Below, piece after piece: positions 46,086 through 58,643 of a DNA stretch of 64,000 nt. The notes under the pieces were generated by a model, which had not been told where the DNA came from, ran no database searches, and worked only from the letters and a program-made list of their open reading frames with translations. Source of the stretch: Mugil cephalus (taxonomy: Eukaryota; Chordata; Actinopteri; Mugiliformes; Mugilidae); NCBI RefSeq assembly GCF_022458985.1, contig NC_061771.1, positions 14,671,001 to 14,735,000 on the forward strand, written 5' to 3'. How positions within the stretch are numbered: the first letter of the stretch is position 1; every line of letters starts with the position of its first letter. Made by a program: the position numbers and the translations under genes.

Positions 46086-48904
46086 CTCTTTAAATACGGC
46101 AGCATGCATGAATGACCAAGGCTACACTGTGGTGAACATCTGCCCTTTATAAAAGGCTCCTCAGAGTCTTTTATGTCTTGCTGTGAAACACGCAGGACGT
46201 GAAGTCGACGATGCTGGATTTGAACTGACAAGGTATTTTCTTTGTTTTTTTTTTTTATCTTTTACAGCTTCATCAGTAATGACTACTGTAAGTGCAGAGG
46301 TGGAAAGTAGTTTATTGAACCTCTTTAAAACTCTTATTATAGACACTCCATAGTCACCATTTTATGTCGGTCAAGACTGTACCTATTACTAATAGACTGT
46401 TGTTGTTTTCATTTCATTTTGTCTCTGATTCATGTCTCTCTCATCTCTATGTCTAATAATAGAGCGATGAGCTATATTCACTTTTCTGCAAAATAAGTTT
46501 CCAAGTGCATACTGCAGTTTTGCTGCACCAGTTTAAATGATGAAATATAGATTATTAATAAATACAAATTATCTGTTTTTTCCACATGGGTTTTATCTAA
46601 ATACGAGTTCAATTTGACTCTGTGGAGTCAGTAATAAAAATGCTTTTGTGGAGACCGGTCATGTTTCTTGTCAGTGGTTAAGCTTAGGTTGGCTTTAATT
46701 ACATAATAACATGGAAACATCTAATCTGCTAGAGCTCAGTCCCCAGGGAGGTCACCTGCCAGACCAAAGGGTCACACGTTTGTCAGGGATGCTGTCTCCC
46801 TGTTTCCAGGGCAACGGGTCAACATACTGAAGTTACTGCCATACTAGGAAACAGAAACTCCTGTAGCACCAGAGTCAGACTTGATAGTTAAAATGAAGCG
46901 GAACCAAGTGTGAAGAGAGACCTGACTTGGGACGGTGCTCGCGAGAAAAGACTTTAAGAGGGCTTACCGGTCCATAATCCCGCAGCATGTGCGTGTCTCA
47001 TAGGCCTTTTGTTTAGTAGAAAAGTAAAAGTAAATTCAAGCATCTATGTTCAACGTTTAATCTTACAGCCTTTATCATGTGGTATCGTGTAAGGCTGTAC
47101 CACATGCTGCAGTCAAGTAAAATGTGTGTTCATGTAGAGTGTGTGTGCAATGATACATACTAGTCTGTTTGTCTTCTCTGTGACAACTAAAATATCCCTA
47201 TAACTGGTCCAGTTAAATTGTTGTGCATGTAAAACAACCACAAACTACTAATGACCTAATGTCTGCTCAGTCGGTTGTTCATTAAGAGTGTTAAACACTG
47301 AACGGTCCTATTTGCTTCTCCTTCATGCTCAGGACAAAGGTTGTCTTTTATGTTTTGTGTTTTTATGCAGCATTTTATGGTGTTTCTCTTTGTTTGTTGA
47401 AGTCTTTACTTTTCAGGTGTGAAATGATATAAGTTGTCATGCACTGGGAGCTTTACTCTAGAACCATCCTTAAAGCACAATGACAATGACAATCTAATGA
47501 ACAGACTGCTATGAAATATGACGACCACATTTCCACTGGAAAAAATAATCTGCCTATCAGAAGTACTATTTTATAGTTTCGTTTGTATTTGTGAAACTTT
47601 AAAAAGAAAATAATCAATAATGGTGTTTGATTCTTTTGGTAAGATATGGGGAATGGGTAAGATTTTAAATACCTGACAGGTTTCAACTGTCTTGTCTTAC
47701 CATAAAAATCAAGAACCATTATTTAAAGTTAAAGAAGACAAAGTGAACGTTTTTGAGCTTGAAAAGAATTACCTTATAATTTGATCTTTATGTTAAAACC
47801 TATTTGTAGTAGCTATTTCTTACAAATCAGATTTTTTTAAAAAAAAAAATTCTAAAGAGATTTGTGTGTTAAAGTGTTACTGTTTGGCAGCTTTAGCAAA
47901 CATGTGTCTTTGTTTTTATTAACATTGTTCAGGGGAGAAATCTGGTTTCGTCATAATGGCATGGTTACCAGGAGTTACTCCCAGTGTCCTGCCACTTAAA
48001 CAGCACCATAAACTGTGACACATTGGTCCAAGAGAGGAAAATTCATAAACATCAATAGTGAGCCATTATCAGAGTAAGGCTTGAAAAGGTGAAGATGTTT
48101 TTTTAATCTGGTGAAAAATCAAGTTTAATGTTAACTATGGCACACTGATGATGTGTTGCAGTGTTATGGCGCCACCTTGTGGTGGGTACGAGGAAATATT
48201 GTGTTTGAAGGACTTGTTCGCTCAGTGAGGCTCCGTGGTCTCAGTTGTTTTACACTGAATGTAATGAACTGTCCTTTCTGTCCTGATAGAACAGCTGATT
48301 AACAAAATAAGACAGGGACATAATTTGGGAGTTTTGTCACAGATCAGCTCTTGATTTATTTCTTTTTAACTTTGAAAGAATTTGGATTTCTGCTTTGCAT
48401 CAGACAAATAGCATGTTGGATTTAGTTCTTAAATGGAAATGCTGAGAGTTGTTGCAGTGCTGAGGCTTGTTGCAGTGACAGATGAGAACAGTGGAGGGGA
48501 AAGAAACCTCACTGTATAAACAGGCGTTCGGAAAACAGCCACCCGATTGTTTTGCTTATGCTCTTGGATGCGGTTTCCCCCGTGATATTACATACCATTC
48601 CATTTACAGCAATGGCAGCCCTGGTGAAACGGCCAAAGCAAAGCTGCACTTCCTATTGGGGATAGGAATAAATCAGGGAATTACATGGTGGTTACAAAAT
48701 GCTGAAATCTCTCTATCTGAATGTGAAATAAAAATAAAAATCATTTAATGTGGGGTTTGCAGTCATGGTTGTGTGCGGGAGTGTGTTAAAGTTTTATAGG
48801 TAGAGTGTCATACTGAGCCTGTGTTAATATGTCAAAATAGTTTTGTAATATGACAGCAAAGGGAAAATGATTGTCTTCATTTTTTTGTCCTTGTCTTAAT
48901 GAAG
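46086..48904 (+). other. SYNPO2 upstream region, no PDZ exon seen
   Basis: I looked for the PDZ-coding exons expected at the 5' end of SYNPO2 (a GGAPWGF-type motif) and did not find them in this stretch. A TATAAA lies at 48515-48520 and a CTCF-like motif at 48168-48182. The ORF at 48482-48748 has no recognisable family. Confidence 0.5.
48168..48182 (-). promoter_or_regulatory. CTCF-like motif between the slc22a7 cluster and SYNPO2
   Basis: On the minus strand CCACAAGGTGGCGCC matches the core CTCF consensus at 14 of 15 positions by eye. It lies between the transporter cluster and the muscle gene pair. Binding is inferred. Confidence 0.4.
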
Positions 48905-51900
48905 GTGTCAATGGTCGAATCCAGGACACTGAAACTGAACTAAAGATGGAACCAGGAGCTGAAGACATACACAACACAGATAACTTGTCCCCCTGGTCTG
49001 ATTCAGAGGGTTCCCACGAATTTTGTGTCTCTGAGTCCTTGGCAGAGTCCTACAGTGATGACGATGTCAGTGAGGAAGAGTCTCCCTTTGAACCACAGAC
49101 TGCTCTTACGGCCAAGTCTGACCCCGAGTCTTCAAAGCACATTCAGGAGGTGGGAGTTTGGGAATCTACTGGTGAGCAACTGCCTGGAAGTGAAGAGGAA
49201 GTTTCATACCAAGAAGAAGAAGACATCTATCATACTGAATCAAGAGAGTCCAGTACAGAGTCTCCTCATGACCAAACCTCCCAAACCTCAGTGTCCCCTC
49301 ATGCAGAGTCCGAGCCTCCTGCTGGCCAGATATCTCGGCCGCATTCCTCTTCCTCCTCTCTTGGCTGTGCCGCTCATATGACCCTGGCCTTGACCCTGAC
49401 CACTGAACAGCCCCAGGGAGCCAGTAATAGGCACGGCCCAGGGACTGGGAACAGGAGGGTTGAATCTTCAGAGGAAGGAGGGAGTAGCGAAGCACCTCCT
49501 GCCTCTGTCTTCTTTGGAATTTCAGACGAGGGTGCTGAGCAGGCAGAGAAGTGGAACTCAGAGACTGACACAGATCTGTGCAGACCGGACAGGCACAGGA
49601 CAAGGTCCACACGTAAGTGTCTATCTTCTACCTTCGTCTAATAGTTCAGCGGAGCTAGTCGTGCAAACTGAGCAGCAGACAGCGAATGCTAATGTTTCTA
49701 TATGTCTTAAATAAAGACTGAGTGATTTGTAAAAGAAATAATATCTGATTTATTTGCCGCTTTGAATGCAGCAGTTGTGCAAATTGACTTAAGATAAAAG
49801 CATTAAATACTTCGGTCTCTATTTATTGTGCTATGCAAAGCAAAAAAAAAAAACTTAGATTAATGGATAAATAATTGCAGAAAGCTACTATGGATGAAGC
49901 TATTTTCATGCTGTAACATGGGGGTCTATTTGAGGTGTACTTACAGGCAGAATTCCCATGGCTTTAATAGTCAGAGCAGGATAAGAATAAATTATGACCA
50001 TATGATGAGGCTGGCAGAAACAAATTTGACAGACGTGAGCATGTGTCACCCTGGACCGTCACCCGATCCCTTTTCCAATCGTAAGACTTGACTGCAATGG
50101 AAAAGTGAGCTCCTCACTTTCCTTGCCTTTTGAACCCCCACCCTAGGTTAGCTGAAAGTAAATATGATGCTTTTATTAGTGTCTATGCTTCAGACTTAAA
50201 ATTTCTCAGTTGTCACACTTGTTTCTAATCATAATAATGATACTAATGGCAGTTTAAGTTGCGTTACTTCACTGTGCACTGACAGATGGAAATTATGTAA
50301 ATGCTTTTAAAATTTCATTCATTGTTCTAAAAAGTTCAAAAATAAAATAATGCACGCTAATAGTTTATGCAAATATTTGTATAACTCTTTCCTCACCGCT
50401 TTCTTTTATTCCCTCTCTTTCCCTTCTGTCTGCCACTTCTCTTGTCTCCAGGGCTCAGTCACATCGAGAGCCCATCACAAAGGCACGTCAAGGAGACCAA
50501 GTCTAAATGTAAGCGAATTGCTCGGCTTCTGACTGATGCGCCCAACCCTCAGAATAAGGGAGCCTTGCTGTTTAAAAAACGCCGCCAGAGGGTCAAGAAG
50601 TATACCCTGGTGAGTTACGGGACTGGTGACAACGAGCTTGACAGCGAAGGCCAAATAGGGGAGGAAGCTGAAGAAGTCAGATCAGCTGGATACAACCTTG
50701 TGGCTACAAGTGATTCTGAGTTAGAGGAGCAGTATTCTCTTCATCAGCAGCAGCAGCACAATCTAAGTGTGAATCGGGGAAGTGTTGGAGAAATGGATGC
50801 CCTACCAGAGACAAGCGGGAAGGGAGTTATGATGTTTGCACAGCGGCGCAAACGAATGGACGAGATTCAGTTAGAGCACGAAGAAATGAGGAGTAAAGCA
50901 TTAACTGTAGAGGCGCTGCCCGAACCCGAATGTACAGAAGCACAGAATATGTATGACACGGAGGAAATGTACATGAGTGATGATCAGGCCAATTACATGG
51001 ATTCAAATCTGAGGCAGCACGTAGACTACCAAGACAATATTCCACACATGAACAACTTTGGAAGCAAAGCTCTGGTGCCAAACAGAACTGCAAAACCTTT
51101 CCCTGGATTTCAACATGGTAAAAGTGCTCCTATCAAGCCTGTTAGCATTGCTCCAGTCATGAAGAAGCATGAACCAAGATTCAAAGTCCCCGTGCCTATT
51201 AACACTAACCCACAGGTTTGGTCTCCAACTGGGGACATCATTGCCTCAAGAGATGAGAGAATATCTGTGCCAGCCATCAAGACCGGCAACATGCCAGAGT
51301 CAAAACGGAAACCTGCTAGCAAGCAGTCCCCAATGCAGCAACGATCAGATCTTCAGGTTCAAAACAAAGGGGACAGGAGGTCTTACATCGAGCCGGAGGA
51401 GGACTTTTTTAGTCTAGGCGCTGAAGCTTGTAACTTCATGCAACCCAGAACGGTAAAACTCAAGCACCCGCCTCCAGTCGCCCCAAAACCTGTCATCAAC
51501 CCAAGCTGTCCGCCTTGGATGAGGAGGAGTCCATCCAGTGAGCCCTGTATTCCTCCAAGAAGTCCACAACCTCCTCGCAGTCCAGTGCCTCATAGTCAGC
51601 ATTATTTACAGCAGCAAGACTGGGCTCATCCTCAACAGATGGCCAACCGTTGGGCAGCAGATCAAACCCAGGCAACACTTCAAACACCTGCCACTGCTTG
51701 GGCTCCGGTCAACTCCTCTTCTCAGCTTCATCCTCAGCCAACCACAAATAGCTGGAGTCAACAGCCGCCACGATCCCCTGTGAGTATGCAGGCCTGCAGT
51801 CCTACTTACAGTCCACATTACCCACCTCAACCCTCACGGAATATGTCAGACACTACTCCCAACTCTGTTGCCTCTTACCCACCACAAGCAGGAAAGCCAT

Positions 51901-53087
51901 ACGTCCACGCACCAAAAGCACCCCAGGGTTCATCAAGGGTTTGGGTCTCAAACAGAGGTGTTAATCGATCTGGTGATGGTCCTATGTCTGGGAGAGGTGC
52001 AGAATTGTTTGCCAAAAGACAGTCCCGTATGGAGAAGTTTATTGTCGACGACGAAACAGTGCAAGCTAACAAAACCAGATCTCCCTCCCCAACCTCTTCC
52101 CTCCCGAACTCCTGGAGGTATTCCACAAATGTTCGAGCGCCACCTCCGGTATCATACAACCCCCTCCTTTCCCCTTCCTACCCTCAGTCAGCAGCGAAGC
52201 AGCCCCCTGCAACTAGCCCCAAAATCAAGCCTAAGACCAAAGAGAAAGCTAAATCAGCCCCCAAGCAGCTCAATGCTTTAGATATTATGAAACACCAGCC
52301 TTATCAGTTGGACTCATCACTATTCAAGTATGATGCAGTCCCTGAGGCAAAAAGTCACAGCCCCAAAGCGGCCCCGGTGTCAAAGTTTGAGGCTACCAAA
52401 AAACTTAAGCAGAGATCTCTTTCCTCTCATCCTTCTTATAATACCTCTGAGCTTGCTGCTCAAAGCAAGGCAGAAGCCCCTGCTAAGTCCCGCGGATCGG
52501 TAAGTTCCCAGAATTCTTCTGCCCAGTTCGCAGTATCGGCTAAGCTGCTTGCAACTGACAAGCACTTGGATGACAAGCACACCGTTACACCTGCAGCCCA
52601 TCACATAGCCAATAAGCAAGCACCAAGCGCCCGACCTGCAAGCACAACCTCTCAGCAGTCATCCACTGGTGACAGCATAGCTTCAGCTTTTTCTCCTGCA
52701 TCTCTTATCGCTAGAGGCGCACGTCAAATGGCTCCTCGGCCAAAGTTTTCTGCTAAGAAGCCTGTGGCGACAGGCAAACAGTGGAAGCCCGTCGCCATGC
52801 TGCATTAGTTTTAATACTGTGTACGGTCACAGTGTAGCCCGGGGCGATAATTAGATGATTACGTCTGCACCTCGGTGGCGTCTAAAATGTCTTACTTAAC
52901 GGATGAAAATATTTTGCACTAAATGAAGGCCTCATCCAAAACTCGTTTGCTGCTGTTAAGCTGGCAGTGTATAGAAACCAGTAGAAAAAAGAGCAGAGCT
53001 ATTTAAAAAATGGTGATAAAGAAATGTAGCACGTTGTGTCATCTTCCACAAACTTGGGAGGTGCATGTACAGTAGGTGCACTTTAAA

Positions 53088-53124
<37 letters not shown>

Positions 53125-55332
53125 TTGAGTTGTTCTCAGGAAGTGCTATAATGTGTCTAGAAAGTCATGTTCAGCTCAGGCCTCTATTTGTCGTTTCTTT
53201 CTTTTCTTTTCTCTTTTTTAAGATTACATGTATTTTTATGTAGCAGTCGAAACCACTGAACCCCCAAACAACACAAAATAATATATATATATATTTTAAT
53301 TCTAAACTAATTTTGGCTTTTTGTAATTCTGTCATCTGGGATAACAGGAACTATCTCACTATATTTGAAATCATTTAGTGTGTTTGGGAAAAAATAAAAA
53401 ATTCCTTCAGTCTCATTCCAGACTTTGATGGTATCACAACCGCTAAAAGCACTAATGTTAGTTGTGATCATTAACCCTGGTGACTTTATTTATTTATTCA
53501 TTTTTTTATGTGGATTTATTTTCTGCAATCGTCAGTTTAGGCCAGTTGTGTAACAGTCGGTAAAGTCATCAGATGTTCTGTGTCCTCGATGGAAAACACG
53601 AGCAAAAATCATTGTTATTCTCATTAAGTGAAAAACTGGAAAACCACTGTCTCTGTTTGTCTTTCTGACATATCACTGTTTATTGCACTTCTTGTACTTG
53701 GCACTGTCATGCTATTAAATTTCTCTTTCCTCCTACTTGTGTACTTCCTATGTGTGTGTGTGTATGTGTGTGTGTCGTGAGCTTTTATTAGCTTCTCCTG
53801 AGCAACTGTATTACTTCTTCTTTTACCTTCTTTTATCACACTGCCTCTCACTTATACATATACAAAAAGTGCTATATTTACAGCACTTACAGAGCTTTTT
53901 TATGATTTTCCCTTTCAAATTTAACTGTGCTGATGTGTATGTTCGTGTTCACAGCTTCTTTTTTTTTTTTCTCAGTCCACCTTTAGCTCTGAATGTGAAA
54001 TGTTTGGAACTATATTCTTGGCCTTCAAATGATTCTCGTCACACGGTGTTTATAGTCCACTGAAGGGAAATCCACCCTGAAGCAGAGTCTACATTAAACC
54101 AAGAGTCAGGTTCTGTATTTTTTTCCTGATACTCACTGTGAATATCAGATTCTAGGAAACTAGCGCACACCCGTATCCTGCATTACGAGCGCTACAACCG
54201 TAAGTAAATATTATTAAATGTGGCGTTCCCTTGTTACTGTTGACGAATCTGTTGAGGGTCTGCTAACACTGACACCACAAGTGTTATGATTTCCCTGCAT
54301 ACCTTTAATTTGAGTCTTAAAGTGCTAAATTTGAGAGAAATACTTGTTCCAAAAGAAAAATAAATAAATAAATAAAAATAAATTAAAAACTCCAATGCAG
54401 ATTCTATTTTAGGCTGGAGAGAAAACAAAGTTGGCAAAGAAATAATTCCAAGCAATGCTTCCTCGCCCTCTGTGTTTATTTTAAGGTGCTTGAACCAACA
54501 GAAGGTAAGTGAAATCTCATGTTTCACTCAGAGATTTATTTCACGTAAACATTATTCTGGGATCCAAATCAAAATCTCACAATGGTTTACGTTAAAGTTA
54601 CTTTGACCCATGATCAATGTTTGTGCTGTAGAAACTAGGCTTTTTCAAAAGATAAAAAAGATCACTTCTAAAATAAAATATGACTAAAACGTGAAACGTT
54701 TAGTGGCCCAGGCCTGTGTGGAGCCACAGGGTGGCACCAAAGTCTTTAACAGTGATGTCAGGTCATGAAACAAGCCCGTGCTCTTCTTTCAGGGACTTGG
54801 CAGGAGCCGCTCCCTGAGCCTCCCCAGGCGACTCAATTCAGTGCCTTCTCCTGGATTCCTGTCGCCCGTGAGCACGCCGGGAAGTCAGCCAGCGTTTTTA
54901 CCTATGCAGAGGCAAGCGTCCTTTCAGGAAAGACCCTGCAAGCCCCTGTCACCGTGGGAGGTTGCGTCAAGAAGCCCCATCGCTTTAGTGGATGACGCCT
55001 ATGCGTTTCAGGGCCTCCCGTCATCTGCTGCTTCTAATGTCAGATCTGCAGCGCAGCGCAGGTCTCTGCCAGAGCCTCCAGACGAATGGAGGCGCAGGGT
55101 GTCTCCTGATCCCGCAGCTGTCAGTAAGGGTCAGTTTTATCATGCGGCCCCAGCTTTTCAGGCTCCGTCCATGAGCAGGACAGTTGCACCTGAGAAACCA
55201 GCCTTCTATGGGCCTCCCTTCAGACGTGCCCAGCCTCTCGGCCCTGCCAGTGGGGCCAACTTCGGATACGTGACACAGGGCTCCAGTCCAACAAAGTACT
55301 CCCCTTTGTATGGTTCAATCCAGAGAAGTTAA
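48905..55332 (+). CDS. synpo2: Synaptopodin-2 (myopodin), two alternative C-termini
   Basis: Coding exons are 48905-49612 and 50452-52808 (short form, ending PVAMLH), or 48905-49612, 50452-52499 and 54793-55332 (long form, ending YGSIQRS). The exon 48905 boundary is phase 1, so an earlier exon is expected. Alternatively translation may start at the in-frame ATG at 48946 (MEPGAEDIHN), which has a good Kozak context. Family marks are GGSSEAPP, KETKSKCKRIARLLTDAP, GALLFKKRRQRVKKYTLVSY, GKGVMMFAQRRKRMD, GRGAELFAKRQSRMEKF and LNALDIMKHQPYQLD. The middle is proline-rich and disordered. SYNPO2 binds actin, alpha-actinin and filamin at the muscle Z-disc and takes part in chaperone-assisted autophagy. 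No PDZ domain is encoded in the window. The gene lies immediately upstream of MYOZ2, as on human 4q26. Confidence 0.92.
53090..53123. repeat. (ATA)n trinucleotide repeat in SYNPO2
   Basis: About 11 ATA units in the 3' UTR of the short isoform, equivalently inside the intron of the long isoform. Confidence 0.85.
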
Positions 55333-55762
55333 TTCCTCTGGCGAAGGAGCAGACATACATCAGTTTGATATAAATATACAGTCATATTAGCATTGAGCGT
55401 GTATGTTTTAGTGGTATACAGTAGTATACATGAAAGACAAAGCAACTAGATTTGGCTTAGAGAGAAGGAATTTACCCCACGGTGAGGAAACGTTAAATTG
55501 CCGTGTTGGTTGAAATGTATTGAGCAGGTCTGCGACTTGAGCACGTTTTAAATGTATTATATCAATGGTATGAGTGGTCACTTGGTTTGAAGAACACAAC
55601 GAGTCACTGTGACTGATGTTTGAGATGTTTTCCCGACTTTGATGGGAGTTTTATTTTTTCATGGCTGAAGAAAGTAAGTAAAACCGTCCCAGTGAGGCTT
55701 TAAGAAAAACTGTAATCAGCAAGTGAAGCGCAAGTCGATGTGAACGTTTAGTAGATGAACGA

Positions 55763-55768
55763 AATAAA
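55763..55768 (+). terminator. Candidate polyadenylation signal of long SYNPO2
   Basis: AATAAA about 430 bp after the long-isoform stop codon. The short isoform would use signals in the 53.3-53.4 kb region, where AATAAA occurs near 53394. Confidence 0.45.
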
Positions 55769-58643
55769 ATGAACTGAGGAGTGGGTTTGCTCATTGAAAT
55801 TTGCTGTGAAATTCAATTCATTGTTGTTTATGAAAGAAGAAAAATAAGTCACTTTGTGTCAAGCACGTATCTTTAGCTATGAAGTCCCCATGAAATGACG
55901 GTGTGTTCGATGATACGTGTTGAAGAGCTGAAGGGGGCAAAGCTGCTGGTGAAGGACAGGCATGGGGGTGGAGGGAGGGGCATCAAAATTCAAGACAGAA
56001 TTCTATTGGATGTTACATTTGCACACGCCCCCTGGTTCAGGATGAGTCGTCATTTACTTATTGTTTTCCAGGACGTGACACACTCTCTTTTGGGGCTGAT
56101 ACAGAGATATGGGCAAGATGCATATGACGACATTTGAACGTCTGAGTCTGATTTCATTGGGGACTTTAAAATGTATCGTGACTTTTTATAATCACAGATA
56201 ATATCACATTTCACACAGCGATTATCATAAACAGACTGTGTTAATTTTTCTTTGTGGAGCTAACGTCAAGTGAACATTTCAACAATGGTTTTCTGTTATC
56301 TGATCACCACTTTCATTTACCACTTTTCAGAGAACAGGCAAACTTACAGAGGGTGTTGTATCATAACAATCACATTTGTCTGGTGGATGAACTGCATATT
56401 AGATTTCTAAATCATACAAATATATATATATATATTTCTTTTGTCGTTCTGCATATATTTTTTTTTTAAATGAAGAATTGAGGTTGCATGCATACATTCA
56501 GGAGGTCTCCGACCTTTAATCAAACACTGTGTGCTGTTAAACGCCCATATTATGTTTTCGAATGTCTGTCTATCACTATTTCTAAACAAACACAATTTAA
56601 ATCTGGGTTTTAACCTGTAGATTTTTATCTCTAAAGACTTTTTTTTTTTTTTTTTTTTGCACGTCACAATGAAAAAATAAATAAAAGAGTTAAAAATGCA
56701 ACCCAGTGATGTCTTTGTATCTTTTAACTCTTTATAAGGCACTCAGTGAAATACTTGGAAATCCTGAATCTCCAAGTTTTGACCTGAGAATGATTCCTTG
56801 ATGAATGATGAACCCTGATTCTAAACTTCACAGAGAGTCACAATTTGAAATGTGCGCTGAATATATGGTTCCTTGCATTGAAAGTGTCATGTTCAGTGAC
56901 AATATTGTACTTTTTTTAAATTAACTCTGTATTTGTTACATTTCATCATTGAATTAAGTACATTCAGAATGTAGGTGTCGGTAAAAACTGATTTAAAATT
57001 TAACAGCGAAGACAAATCTTCCAGTTATGTAACATGCACCAGCTGTACATCCATGTAGGGGCCTCTCTAGTACCACTGTGTACTATTAACTTTAGCTTCA
57101 TTGTTTTCTTTTATATATATATATAAATTAAATACTCTAAATCTTTTTAGGAAAGCACCATCACTCCTCTGTTTATCATTATCTAAAGTCAGTAATTACA
57201 CGTAATAGCAGTAACACAACTCGGTTTGATGAGGGACATACACAAGCAGCAGCTGTGCCCAGTCTTAATGTCGGAGGCATGTAGCCTCAGAGGTTGTGTC
57301 AGCCCACAGAGACGTGTCGACTTTGAAGATTCAGGAACAAGGAATGGCGTATATCTCAGGAGGGGAACCCTCGTCCCAGACAGCACCAGTGGGCACACTG
57401 TGTATGTGCTGTCCGTCTTCTCCTCTCTTATTGCCCCCTCTCTGTGTGGTAGCTATCCTTGCCCCGTGGTGTTTAAGAGGGGTTTTGAGTGTTTGGCAGG
57501 TTAAATTTAGCCTATTGATGTAAGCTGCATTCCAGTCACAACAGACACAGAGACACTCTCAGTTTGGCTTTAGTGTCCGGGAGTGTGAAGATCAGGGAAG
57601 ATCAAACTACCTCCTGTAGGTTGACCCCTGAGCCTCCGTGTCTCCCCTTCAAGGATACAGGCAGCGCATTGGGGACAACATCACAGGTACGAGTGAGCCT
57701 CGTCAAGGTGTATTTTGTGAATATGCCGTATATTTAGTACTGAAGTCGTGTTGGAACATTTTTGGTCGTATTTAACAATTTCATTGAAATTCTCATTTCG
57801 TTTTATACCTCAACTCATTTGCTTTTTATTTTGCAAGAAAAATATGAAACTATTCATGCAAAGTAAGAAGTGCAGGGCAAGTTATTCGATTTCAAATGCT
57901 GTTTTCACTGTTGCACCGCCGAGAATCAAGTTCTGCATTTGGAAACAAAGCCAAACTAAAAATATTTGTAGCCAATGGGCACTGAAAGCTATTTTTAATA
58001 TCTTGTGCACTTTTATTGGCACTGCTGGATATTTGTTGTGTCCAGATAGGAGCACAAACAGTAGGTTATTTATATAGTGATAAGATTGTTGGGAGAAGCC
58101 ACTAACTCGAAAACTGGTGCGGTGACGAGCAGAGATTTGAGAATTACGTACGTGGGGTACCAATGCAAGTACAACGGGGCTTTGTGGATTATGCAACCCA
58201 GTGTAATTGTTAAATGTGATGTCTGCAGAGATTGTCCTTAAATGACGTCAGCAGCATTTATTTCCACTGATTTCCAAATCAGGGACGTACTTTTAAGCCT
58301 CGAAAATGAGCGTACTCGCGTATTATGTAACTCACAGGAATAAATATATCGCAAAGAAAGTCACACTGTTGTGATCTATTTTGAGTTTCTTTCCATCCCC
58401 GTCATCTTCTGTGATTCTCATCGGTGCAACACACACAAGATATTTGTGCTGTTTTTTTCTTTTTCTGTCAAACGATGAAAGATGGCCTTCCTGTCAACCC
58501 AGGAACAAGAATTACGTTTCCTACTGTGTCGCGCCATCAAGAATAAAAAACTTTCTTAAGACTTGGGCAGAACAATTACATCCTCTGCTCTGCGTGTGTG
58601 TTTCTAGTCTCTCCTGAGTTCTGCCGACTTTGCCCAGGCCACA
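55769..58643 (+). other. SYNPO2-MYOZ2 intergenic region
   Basis: No coding exon was recognised. A segment at about 57650-57686 followed by GTACGAGTGAG could be a non-coding first exon of MYOZ2, but this is speculative. A MEF2-type site lies at 57989-57998. AT and poly-T tracts occur near 56420-56470 and 56640. Confidence 0.4.
57989..57998 (+). promoter_or_regulatory. MEF2 consensus site upstream of MYOZ2
   Basis: CTATTTTTAA matches the MEF2 consensus YTA(A/T)4TAR exactly, about 645 bp upstream of the MYOZ2 start codon. MEF2 drives sarcomere genes, so the location is sensible. AT-rich sites of this kind also occur by chance. Confidence 0.35.

Noticed and set aside
45910-46231. Poly-serine and poly-lysine ORFs near 46 kb
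   Set aside because: They are translations of the TTC trinucleotide repeat on either strand.
48482-48748. 88-codon ORF upstream of SYNPO2 as a first exon
   Set aside because: The translation has no similarity to the SYNPO2 N-terminus or PDZ, and no donor in the right phase was seen.
51496-51830. Minus-strand ORFs inside the SYNPO2 main exon
   Set aside because: They are shadows of a long proline-rich coding exon and have no recognisable domain.
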